DNA of 14,011 nt from assembly GCA_030747475.1 (NCBI GenBank), contig JASLKO010000043.1, positions 1-14,011 on the forward strand. The letters run 5' to 3'. A program made the position numbers and the translations under genes. Source of the stretch: Candidatus Thalassarchaeaceae archaeon (GTDB taxonomy: Archaea > Thermoplasmatota > Poseidoniia > Poseidoniales > Thalassarchaeaceae). Below, in pieces: positions 7,470 through 14,011 of this stretch. The notes below the pieces were generated by a model that was not told where the DNA came from, did no database searches, and saw nothing but the letters and a program-made list of their open reading frames with translations. Numbering within the stretch: position 1 is the stretch's first letter; each line of letters begins with the position of its first letter.

Positions 7470-8711
7470 ATGTCAGAATCAGTACTCGCTCGCTATGGCC
7501 CCGTCACAGTATACATGGAACCCGGACATCCTAGTCCAATGTACCATTACGACGGTCAGGCGGCGGACAACCCCTATGGGGAATTGGCCGTTCTTCTAGA
7601 GGATGATCAATTGGAAGAGGTGATGTACAACGGTGGCGCTCAATGCGTCAAAGTTGCCCATCGAGATTATGGAATCTGTAGAACAAACGTTTGGATGAAT
7701 GATAATGAAGGAATTCAAGTCGCCAAGAATATCGCTGCATTCACCAATGTGCCCTTGGGCAATGGCCCTGGCTTGGTTCCAATCTTCGACGGCCGCCTTC
7801 CAGATGGTTCACGTGTGAATGGTACACTTCCACCAGTATCTCCCGATGGTCCGACACTGACCATTCGTAAATTCCGTGAAGATCCGATTACAATTATTGA
7901 TCTGATGAGTTGGGGCACAATCAACAGCCGTCTTGCAGCGATGATGTGGGTTTGGGTTGAGGGTCTCAATGCCCGTCCAGCCAATTTCGTAATTGCGGGA
8001 GGCACAGGCTCAGGTAAGACGACTACACTCAACTGTCTTGGAATGTTTATTCCATGGGACAAGCGCTTGCTAACCGTCGAAGATACAGCTGAATTGCAAG
8101 TTTACCACGACCATTGGCTTCGAATGGAGACTCGTCAAGAACGTCCAGATGGAACATCGTCAATTACGATGGATGATTGCTTGAAGTCAAGCTTGCGAAT
8201 GCGTCCAGACCGCATCATTGTCGGTGAGGTTCGTGGTCCCGAGGCTGCAACATTGCTGACGGCGATGAATACTGGTCACGATGGATCTTGTGGAAGCCTT
8301 CACTCGAACACTGCATCTGAAACGGTCACACGTCTGACCAGTGCACCGATGAATGTCCCTCCAATCATGCTTTCAGGACTCGATCTTATCATTATGCAAA
8401 GTCGTGTACACAGGGGTGGGCAAACACTGCGCAGGATTACTGAGGTGGCTGAAATTTCGGGTATGGAAGGCAACAAACCTCGCCTCAATCCAATTTGGAA
8501 ATACGACCCAGCTCATGACGCAATTGTAGAAACGGGGGTACCCAGTAAATTCAGAGAGACACTTTGTGCATCGGCCGGCATCCGCCCTTCAGACTTTGAG
8601 GCCGCTATTCAACAAAGAGAACAGATTCTTCTCGACCTGGAGGCACAGGGTGTCCGTAGTATTGAACAAGTAACGAAAGTATTCCAGTCGTACTATTCGT
8701 CTAATCGCTGA
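7470..8711 (+). CDS. tadA: TadA/CpaF-type secretion and pilus assembly ATPase
   Basis: Hexameric cytoplasmic ATPase of the GspE/FlaI/TadA superfamily that powers filament assembly or secretion through the two platform proteins just upstream. In 413 residues, an N-terminal domain (about 1-160) includes DGRLPDGSRVNGTLPPVSPDGPT. It is followed by Walker A GGTGSGKTT (177-185; K183), an Asp box VEDTAEL, a Walker B-like RIIVGEVRG (248-256; E253) and a His box TGHDGSCGSLHSN (268-280; H270, H278). The Walker A is TadA-like GTGSGKT and not the GTASGKT common in FlaI. GAGGTGA overlaps the preceding stop and sits just before the ATG. Its stop abuts the stop of the convergent SAP gene with no gap. Confidence 0.94.
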   Translation: MSESVLARYGPVTVYMEPGHPSPMYHYDGQAADNPYGELAVLLEDDQLEEVMYNGGAQCVKVAHRDYGICRTNVWMNDNEGIQVAKNIAAFTNVPLGNGPGLVPIFDGRLPDGSRVNGTLPPVSPDGPTLTIRKFREDPITIIDLMSWGTINSRLAAMMWVWVEGLNARPANFVIAGGTGSGKTTTLNCLGMFIPWDKRLLTVEDTAELQVYHDHWLRMETRQERPDGTSSITMDDCLKSSLRMRPDRIIVGEVRGPEAATLLTAMNTGHDGSCGSLHSNTASETVTRLTSAPMNVPPIMLSGLDLIIMQSRVHRGGQTLRRITEVAEISGMEGNKPRLNPIWKYDPAHDAIVETGVPSKFRETLCASAGIRPSDFEAAIQQREQILLDLEAQGVRSIEQVTKVFQSYYSSNR

Positions 8712-10469
8712 TTATTCACTCGCTTCGGCATCAAAGCCACGCGAAAGGCGACCCAATAGTTCGTCTGCCTGATCCAATTTACCTCGAACCCGCCCAATGC
8801 TAGATGCTTCTGCTGCTTGTTCGGCATTGTCTGCAGAGACTCCTTCGGCGACACTATCGAGAGTTGGCGCGCTTCTTCCCATGTCGACAAGTAGTCCTCG
8901 TAACGAATCGACAACATCGGAAACCTTGTCAGGGTCTAATGAGATGGATGTGGGCAAACCAGGGACATCATCTGAATCGATGTAACCCATTGCGGCCGCC
9001 AATACACCTGCTGCAGCGATTGCTCTTGGACGTACTTCCGGGTGTCCAACATCCCACCCTCGGCGTTCAAGGAAACGCACAAGAAGTGCATGCTCTACGG
9101 GTCCAAATTCTCCATCTGAACGTCGTACTAGGGTTTCAACAATGCGCTCAAAGTTTTCGATTTGCTCTTCAAATCGTTGCAATGTTCGCATGGCGTCACT
9201 CGACAAATCCTGTGTGCCGCGGTAGAGCACCTCCATCGCCCGATGTCGACGGGCTGTAACTGGATCAAGGTCTTCCTCAGCATCTCGAAGACTCAATTGT
9301 AAATCAAAGAGTCCGTGCACCCTTCCACTGATGCCTGGCAATTCGAGATCCAATCCTGCTTCTGCTGCCGCTGTTTCAAAGCGTACTCGTGCCAATGCGA
9401 TGTCTCCACCATCTGCATCCAAAATATTCTCTAGTGAATCTAGAAGACTTGGCCGACATTCTTCCAACCTGCGTAATGCCTTTCTTTCCCGCCATGAGCC
9501 TGGAGCTTGTCCACTGGCATCACTTTCAGCATCACGTCGATTCGCCATGGCCGTAATTTCAGACAAAATTCGATTTCGAACCATTGCATGGGCGACTTGG
9601 AATCCCTGTCCGCCCAAGTCTTCAACAAATGCGGTGACATCATTGGCATCATGTTCGCGACTAATCAACAAGAATTCGCGGATATGGCTATGCAATTCCG
9701 CCATTCTTGCTTCCAATTCAATGACGGCTGACCCTGACCCTTCGTCAATTGTCAATCCGGTCGGGGATGATTCGATGATTTCAGGTTCTACAATGCCTTC
9801 ATGTTCGATTGGAGCAGGTTCATCTGGTTCATCGAGAACCTCTGTTAATTCATCAACATCTACGGCATCAATCGATGCTTGAATCATTGCTGCAAGTTCT
9901 TGCGCTTCATTATCATCCATTTCATCAGAAAATTTAGGTGTTTCACTGCTATACTCGGAACTGATCACGGGAGTCTCCAAAGGTGGGCTTGGTATGGCTG
10001 GTGCCGTTTTCCCTCGTCGCAAACTCTTCTTGACCTTCCCCCATCCCTTTTCATGGGCAGATAGGACACCTGCGACTCGAGCAAACAACTGCTGTTTGCT
10101 ACCAGATCGTGGCAATTCGAGTGCTTTGCATAGTTCGTGAAGTTGATCCTTGCTTGCATCTGCAATCGTTTCAGGGTTGAGTTTCTTTGGATCATGGTTC
10201 AAGTGCAACCAAAGCCGTTGTCTTTTTTCTTTAATCGAACCAGAGCGTTTGATGCCGAAGATGCCCAACATCTCACCGAGCTGTTTATTTGGCATTTCTT
10301 GGAGTGATTCCCAAGATAAATCAATGTTTGAAAGTGCGACGTTGTCAATTAGTCGGGCTCGCAATTGTTCGACATTTCCCGCCTTGGAAATATCATGCCC
10401 AATCGCCATCTCCCGTAGTTCATCCAGTCGGGCTGAATACAACTGTGACAACAGGTTCTCATCGATCAT
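8712..10469 (-). CDS. Protein with three SAP-like motifs and long helical C-terminal domain
   Basis: A 585-residue protein of uncertain role, probably nucleic-acid associated. Three successive SAP-like helix-hinge-helix motifs are visible at about 12-43 (LDELREMAIGHDISKAGN), 55-90 (NKQLGEMLGIFGIKRSG) and 104-138 (KDQLHELCKALELPRSG). A short basic stretch (KVKKSLRRGK, about 146-155) and a long acidic, low-complexity linker (about 165-250) follow. The remainder is a helical, charge-rich domain with no recognised family. SAP motifs generally bind DNA or RNA, so chromatin, repair or RNA metabolism is plausible but not shown. The ATG at 10469 has a weak GAGGG upstream. The stop touches the stop of the convergent ATPase gene. 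The gene follows the HemC-like gene across a 99-base gap with a hairpin. Confidence 0.85.
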   Translation of the reverse strand: MIDENLLSQLYSARLDELREMAIGHDISKAGNVEQLRARLIDNVALSNIDLSWESLQEMPNKQLGEMLGIFGIKRSGSIKEKRQRLWLHLNHDPKKLNPETIADASKDQLHELCKALELPRSGSKQQLFARVAGVLSAHEKGWGKVKKSLRRGKTAPAIPSPPLETPVISSEYSSETPKFSDEMDDNEAQELAAMIQASIDAVDVDELTEVLDEPDEPAPIEHEGIVEPEIIESSPTGLTIDEGSGSAVIELEARMAELHSHIREFLLISREHDANDVTAFVEDLGGQGFQVAHAMVRNRILSEITAMANRRDAESDASGQAPGSWRERKALRRLEECRPSLLDSLENILDADGGDIALARVRFETAAAEAGLDLELPGISGRVHGLFDLQLSLRDAEEDLDPVTARRHRAMEVLYRGTQDLSSDAMRTLQRFEEQIENFERIVETLVRRSDGEFGPVEHALLVRFLERRGWDVGHPEVRPRAIAAAGVLAAAMGYIDSDDVPGLPTSISLDPDKVSDVVDSLRGLLVDMGRSAPTLDSVAEGVSADNAEQAAEASSIGRVRGKLDQADELLGRLSRGFDAEASE

Positions 10470-10526
10470 AGAATGCCCTCGGCACCGTTTGCACTCCTAA
10501 GCGCCTGTATATGTTGCGCTTCTATA

Positions 10527-10543
10527 ACGGCCCTAAGGGCCGT
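10527..10543 (-). terminator. Intergenic hairpin 3, CCC/GGG core
   Basis: A perfect 7-bp inverted repeat, ACGGCCC-TAA-GGGCCGT on the plus strand, lies 25 bases past the stop of the HemC-like gene and 57 bases before the SAP gene start. The loop reads TTA on the transcribed strand. It belongs to the same hairpin set as 1685-1702 and 5710-5726. A T5 run on the minus strand (10559-10563) lies between the stop and the hairpin and could itself be an archaeal-type U-tract terminator. Confidence 0.5.
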
Positions 10544-10568
10544 CTTGCGACCCCTTGGAAAAAGCCGT

Positions 10569-11636
10569 TTACAAATCGAGGAATGCGGGTCTGGCCGGCC
10601 CCAATCGAATATCTTCAGCATGTTCACTAGTGACTCTTTCTAGCATCTCCTTCCATTCTGCGACCAACAATCTTGAATGTACCGTTTCCTCACCTTTTTC
10701 GAACAAACGTTCGAGCATCAATGTTCGTTCACCAGTCCGGCCAACAATTTCCAATATGATTTCGACCATAGAATTTGTATCCACGACATCGCCTTCGGCA
10801 TCTAGTAGCGATGTAGAACGGAGCAAATCTTTCTCTTGTTCGGCTTGATTGAGTAATGAGGGAATTTGGCGATGTCGAACAATCATGCCAACTCTGTCCC
10901 TGATTTCAGGGTCTATTTGCTCAAGAATGATTTTTTCACATGTCCAAGCTGTCATTGACTCTGCATCACCAATTTTTTCAGATAGGCTTGTAGGAAATCC
11001 CTTTCGAGAAACGAGTAAGGTCAAACCTTGCAATGGACTGGGGACAAATCGTGTCGAATGATCCTTTGAATCCGTCATCAACATGTGCCTTCTGGCATCG
11101 ATATTTGCGATGTTGAAAAGGTGTTTTTCACTGACATAACCGGCAATGATTTTTGTGGCTCTCAAATCTTCCATCCATTCTTGCAAATGAAGTTTTGATT
11201 CGGGTGGAGTGCTCCGTCCAATCATATCAGCGAACGCAATTGGATCAATGATTCTGAAATCAGCCCGATATCTTCGGAGTTGCCGCCTTTGTAATCGATT
11301 ACTCGCTAAAATTATTGATTTGTGTGGTAGGAAAGCGGGCCGGTCGTCAGCCACCAAAATGTGATTTTCATCACGTCGTGGAATTGCGGTTGCAACCATT
11401 GTATTGGGTGCACCCTTGGACAAATACCATGCCGAAGCGGAGACGGCCAACAAGTCTGCATCACCATTGTCTAGAATTGAAATTGCAGAGGTGAGATTCA
11501 CATCAAATTCAATATCAATTTTCAAATCTTCAAGCGGTTGAGTTTCCAACCATTTCCGAACATATACAGGGGTGGCATGTTCATCGTTTCCGACACAGAC
11601 GATGCGAATTTGGTTTGGTTCTGCTTCCGCTCCCAT
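10569..11636 (-). CDS. Divergent HemC-like (porphobilinogen deaminase fold) protein, probably non-catalytic
   Basis: The 355 residues follow the domain order of hydroxymethylbilane synthase. IRIVCVGNDEHATPVYVRKW corresponds to the N-terminal strand-helix; IPRRDENHILVAD (89-101) to the usual LPREDPRDAL; ASNRLQRRQLRRYRADFRI (111-129) to GTSSLRRQAQL; PSPLQGLTLLVSRKG (199-213) to PAxGQGALxIE; and AESMTAWTCEKIILEQ to the helix near HHETALRVTAER. The catalytic HSxKDxP segment is replaced by AVSASAWYLSKG (64-75), and the GGCxxPIG cofactor-attachment cysteine is absent. Tetrapyrrole synthesis therefore looks unlikely; a ligand-binding or regulatory role is possible. ATG 11636 is preferred because AGGCGGG lies 6 bases upstream; ATG 11642 and GTG 11660 are in frame. 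No other heme gene is nearby. Family assignment is by eye. Confidence 0.7.
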   Translation of the reverse strand: MGAEAEPNQIRIVCVGNDEHATPVYVRKWLETQPLEDLKIDIEFDVNLTSAISILDNGDADLLAVSASAWYLSKGAPNTMVATAIPRRDENHILVADDRPAFLPHKSIILASNRLQRRQLRRYRADFRIIDPIAFADMIGRSTPPESKLHLQEWMEDLRATKIIAGYVSEKHLFNIANIDARRHMLMTDSKDHSTRFVPSPLQGLTLLVSRKGFPTSLSEKIGDAESMTAWTCEKIILEQIDPEIRDRVGMIVRHRQIPSLLNQAEQEKDLLRSTSLLDAEGDVVDTNSMVEIILEIVGRTGERTLMLERLFEKGEETVHSRLLVAEWKEMLERVTSEHAEDIRLGPARPAFLDL

Positions 11637-11642
11637 ATTCAT

Positions 11643-11649
11643 CCCGCCT
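11643..11649 (-). promoter_or_regulatory. Ribosome binding site deciding the HemC-like start
   Basis: AGGCGGG on the minus strand lies 6 bases before ATG 11636. It is too close to ATG 11642 and downstream of GTG 11660, so it supports the shortest of the three starts. Confidence 0.4.
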
Positions 11650-11655
11650 AAGGCA

Positions 11656-11670
11656 GACACGCATCGTGTC
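11656..11670. promoter_or_regulatory. 15-bp dyad in the divergent promoter region
   Basis: GACACG-CAT-CGTGTC is a perfect 6-bp inverted repeat with a 3-base centre, between the divergent HemC-like and prenyl synthase genes. A shorter palindrome, GCCTAAGGC, lies next to it at 11646-11654. Size and position fit a dimeric regulator site, but this is inference; if the HemC-like gene starts at GTG 11660, the dyad overlaps its start. Confidence 0.35.
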
Positions 11671-11695
11671 CGGCTCTGGGCGGTAGACGCCTGTT

Positions 11696-11701
11696 GATAT
11701 A
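11696..11701 (+). promoter_or_regulatory. Possible TATA-like element for the prenyl synthase gene
   Basis: GATATA is centred about 25 bases upstream of ATG 11724, the spacing expected for an archaeal TATA box of a nearly leaderless transcript. The match is weak, and GAAAGGA just before the ATG could instead act as a ribosome binding site. Confidence 0.2.
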
Positions 11702-11723
11702 GGCACCCCTCGTCGAAAGGACA

Positions 11724-12704
11724 ATGGCGGAAAATGTCCTTGAGAATTCAATTCTCATCGAGCGACGGATGGAGGTTGAAACCGCCATCGAGAATATTGT
11801 CGAATCGTCGATGCATGGGCCTTATGCATCCGCCATGGAATTGGCCCGTGAAATATTGCTTGCTGGTGGTAAACGTATTCGTCCAACTCTTACGTTGTTG
11901 GCCTATGATTTGGCAGGCGGAAATAACCGGGATGAAGTGATGGATTTCGCCGTCGCAACAGAGTTGATTCACACAGCGACTTTGATCCATGACGACATTT
12001 ATGATGGTGCGAAATTACGTCGAGGAGTCCAGACTTTACATGAGAAACATGGGCTTGACCATGCCATTATTGGTGGCGACTTTCTATTCGTTATGGGCTT
12101 TGGAATCGGTGGCCGATATGAAGAGAACATTGTTCGCATCATGGCTGAAACCTGCGCGGCCATCGCAGCGGGTGAGTTGAAACAGATTCAGCATATCTCT
12201 GACCTTTCAACAACACCTGAAGATTACTATGAAATTGTGCGTGGGAAAACAGCCGGACCGTTTGCTTCGGCATGCGAATGTGCCGCCATCATCGCCGGGG
12301 CATCTGACTCGGATGCATCGACGCTACGGGATTTTGGCATGGAATTGGGTATTGCCTTTCAGTTGGTCGACGACATCTTGGATTTGACTGGTGATCAACG
12401 CATGGGCAAACCTCGTGGCACCGATGTGCATGAAGGGAAAATGACACTGCCGATTATTCACGCTTTGACCTTGTTGCATGGCGATTCGCGCCGTCATCTC
12501 GCTGATGTATTGGCTGATTTTAGTGATGACAAGTGGGATGATTTAGAGCACCTTCTGGAAAGTGGAGATTCCTTTGGATATTGCAGCATGCTCATCCACA
12601 ATCATTTGGAACGGGCATTGAATCATTTGCATAATTTCCCCAAATCTGATGTTCGAGATGTTCTCGAATCGATGACGCGGCAGGTGATGACCCGCAATGA
12701 CTGA
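11724..12704 (+). CDS. trans-Polyprenyl diphosphate synthase (GGPP synthase family)
   Basis: Condenses isopentenyl diphosphate with allylic diphosphates to make linear prenyl diphosphates for membrane lipids or quinones. The 326 residues carry GGKRIRPTL, the first Asp-rich motif DDIYD at 90-94 followed by RRG, GGDFLF, a KTA motif in RGKTAGPF, FQLVDDILD with the second Asp-rich motif DDILD at 216-220, and GKPRGTDVHEGKMTLP. The residue five before the first motif is Ala85 in HTATLIHDDIYD. That matches long-chain synthases such as IspB; many short-chain archaeal GGPP synthases have an aromatic there. Product length is therefore uncertain. It overlaps the next gene by 8 bases, so lipid or quinone side-chain synthesis and reduction are probably coupled. 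Confidence 0.93.
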   Translation: MAENVLENSILIERRMEVETAIENIVESSMHGPYASAMELAREILLAGGKRIRPTLTLLAYDLAGGNNRDEVMDFAVATELIHTATLIHDDIYDGAKLRRGVQTLHEKHGLDHAIIGGDFLFVMGFGIGGRYEENIVRIMAETCAAIAAGELKQIQHISDLSTTPEDYYEIVRGKTAGPFASACECAAIIAGASDSDASTLRDFGMELGIAFQLVDDILDLTGDQRMGKPRGTDVHEGKMTLPIIHALTLLHGDSRRHLADVLADFSDDKWDDLEHLLESGDSFGYCSMLIHNHLERALNHLHNFPKSDVRDVLESMTRQVMTRND

Positions 12705-13797
12705 ATCTTCCCATCATGATGTCATCGTCATCGGCGGCGGTCCTGCGGGCAGTACCGTGGCCCGTTATGCTGCGGCAAATGGAGCAGATGTATTGGTGAT
12801 TGATGGTAGAGATCCCATTGGAACACCACTCCAGTGTGGTGAACTGGTGCCAAGCAATGAGGAGATGCGTCGTCTCTGCCCAAACGTTCCAGAGATGGAT
12901 GATTTGTTTCAAACACCTGAGGCAGCAATCTCTAGACGCTCAACAAAGATGCACATCGTTCCTCCTTCAGGTAAGGCGATGAAATTTGATTTTGAGGGAT
13001 TGGTCCTCAATCGTGTAGCACACGATGAAGCATTGGTCGATATGGCAAAGGAAAATGGCGCGAAATATCTAGTGGACTCCCATGTTACCAAGGTTGAAGG
13101 CAATACCGTTTTTCTCCGCAATGGTTCAACTTACACCTCCAAAATCATCGTTGGTGCTGGTGGCCACAATGACCCACTGCGCCGTGATCATTGGGATGAA
13201 TCGTCATTAAAGATTCCAGTAAAGTTCGTTTTGATGGATGGAAATTTTGGTGATGCTGTCGAGCTTCATTTTGGTTCGATGGCCCCGGGGGGCTATGCCT
13301 GGATGTTTCCCAAATCTAGTGGCGCAAATATCGGACTGGGGATTCAACGCAGTTTTGCCAAAGGTCGAAGTTTGAATGAATATACGGATGAATTCATTTC
13401 AAAATATGATGGTGAAATCACGTTCAAAGGGGCGGGGTCTTTGCCGATGTCTGGAACCATTGATACATTTGTCAAAGGCAATTACATGTTGGTTGGGGAT
13501 GCTGCAGGGATGGTTTTGCCATCAAATGGTGCAGGGATCACAATCGCGATGGTTGGTGGCCGCATTGCTGGCCAAGTCATTGCAGAACATTTGACAGATG
13601 GAACACCCTTGCAAGAATTTGAGCACAGGTGGAATAAACAGATGGGTGGAGTCATGCGCAATTCAAAGCGCGCGTTCAAGATTGGAAGTTTACTTTTCAG
13701 AATGCCAAATTGGGTTCTCAATTTGATGTTTAATTTCATGACACGTGGAATTATTTGGCGTGCAGTAACCTGTCGGCGAATGTTTTGGTTAATCTAA
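12697..13797 (+). CDS. Geranylgeranyl reductase-family flavoprotein
   Basis: FAD-dependent reductase predicted to saturate isoprenoid chains, most likely digeranylgeranylglycerophospholipid in archaeal membrane lipid synthesis. In 366 residues there is an N-terminal dinucleotide-binding motif VIGGGPAGS (11-19) with VLVID ending the second strand, the family motif PLQCGELVP near 43-51, APGGYAWMFPK (196-206) corresponding to the substrate-cavity YxWxFP signature, and the FAD motif VGDAAGMVLPSNGAGI (266-281). The C-terminus is hydrophobic and basic, suggesting membrane association. AGGTGA lies about 10 bases before the ATG inside the preceding gene. Reduction of a quinone side chain (MenJ-like) is an alternative given the methyltransferase next door. 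The stop is 1 base from the stop of that convergent gene. Confidence 0.92.
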   Translation: MTESSHHDVIVIGGGPAGSTVARYAAANGADVLVIDGRDPIGTPLQCGELVPSNEEMRRLCPNVPEMDDLFQTPEAAISRRSTKMHIVPPSGKAMKFDFEGLVLNRVAHDEALVDMAKENGAKYLVDSHVTKVEGNTVFLRNGSTYTSKIIVGAGGHNDPLRRDHWDESSLKIPVKFVLMDGNFGDAVELHFGSMAPGGYAWMFPKSSGANIGLGIQRSFAKGRSLNEYTDEFISKYDGEITFKGAGSLPMSGTIDTFVKGNYMLVGDAAGMVLPSNGAGITIAMVGGRIAGQVIAEHLTDGTPLQEFEHRWNKQMGGVMRNSKRAFKIGSLLFRMPNWVLNLMFNFMTRGIIWRAVTCRRMFWLI

Positions 13798-13798
13798 C

Positions 13799-14011
13799 TC
13801 ATTCACCCTTCTTGGCGGTCCAGATGGTCGCCATTCCAGGGAATACAACTTTTGATTTGACCTCGGTAAACCCGCATTCTTTGAGCATGCGAACGTAATC
13901 CTTTGTCGTTCCAAAGTGAACGTAAGTTTTGGTTAGCCATTTCCAAGGATGTTCTTTCATCTTACATATGAAACGCGCGTAAGCACCGACCCACACTCGC
14001 ATCCAAAGATA
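13799..14011 (-). CDS. Partial CDS, C-terminus of UbiE/MenG-like SAM methyltransferase
   Basis: The last 70 residues of a protein whose start lies beyond the right edge; the frame is open to the end of the window, so the ATG at 14002 is internal. The end of the sequence (LTKTYVHFGTTKDYVRMLKE, then CGFTEVKS and GMATIWTAKKGE) matches the C-terminal helix-strand pattern of class I methyltransferases. It most resembles the UbiE/MenG quinone-ring methyltransferases, in which an ...LLxEAGFxxV... segment is followed by a strand with GxxxIxxAxK. The SAM-binding motifs are outside the window, so substrate is uncertain. Confidence 0.65.
   Translation of the reverse strand, partial: YLWMRVWVGAYARFICKMKEHPWKWLTKTYVHFGTTKDYVRMLKECGFTEVKSKVVFPGMATIWTAKKGE

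Noticed and set aside
9331..9882. A 183-residue open frame on the plus strand
   Set aside because: It is antisense to the SAP-motif gene, with Ser/Arg/Ala-rich composition typical of shadow frames, no recognisable domain, and no fit to the gene layout.
10559..10563. T5 run on the minus strand after the HemC-like stop as a stand-alone terminator
   Set aside because: Only five T residues and unlike the other two boundaries; noted in the hairpin entry but too weak to list separately.

Overview
The window looks like a chromosomal segment of a planktonic euryarchaeon, most likely Marine Group II (Poseidoniales) or a close relative. This is inferred from gene content, not from a marker search. The archaeal signals are a multi-OB-fold RPA with a C-x2-C-x8-C-x2-H zinc site, its COG3390-type RPA-associated partner in an ATGA-overlapping operon, a geranylgeranyl-reductase-family flavoprotein, and a pilus/secretion ATPase with two platform proteins. 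Genes are tightly packed and often overlap. Many starts are preceded by Shine-Dalgarno-like GGAGG/GAGGTGA sequences. No RNA gene, CRISPR array, insertion sequence or prophage block was seen, and no gene-free stretch exceeds about 220 bases.

Layout. 1-2815 (minus strand): an aspartoacylase/succinylglutamate desuccinylase-family zinc deacylase, a six-helix potassium-channel-like protein with a SHOCT tail, a MogA-like molybdopterin adenylyltransferase, and the start of an unidentified gene running off the left edge. 2816-5707 (plus strand): a divergent intergenic region holding a possible 32-residue upstream ORF, then RPA and its partner. 5783-8711 (plus strand): a four-gene operon with a small unknown protein, two T2SSF/Tad-type platform proteins and a TadA/CpaF-type ATPase. 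8712-11636 (minus strand): a protein with three SAP-like motifs, preceded by a divergent HemC-like protein that appears to lack both the catalytic Asp and the cofactor Cys. 11724-13797 (plus strand): a trans-polyprenyl diphosphate synthase overlapping a geranylgeranyl-reductase-family gene, which converges on the C-terminal part of a UbiE/MenG-like methyltransferase at the right edge.

How the parts fit. RPA and its partner act on single-stranded DNA. The two platform proteins and the ATPase form the cytoplasmic/inner-membrane motor of a type IV filament or secretion machine whose pilins must lie elsewhere. The prenyl synthase, reductase and methyltransferase point to isoprenoid lipid and possibly quinone synthesis.

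The most unusual features are: (a) three short hairpins with a constant CCC-loop-GGG core and variable but paired outer stems, one in each of the three longer same-strand gaps; (b) the apparently non-catalytic HemC homologue; (c) the unknown small protein heading the Tad-like operon; and (d) a short ORF with a perfect GGAGGT just upstream of RPA.
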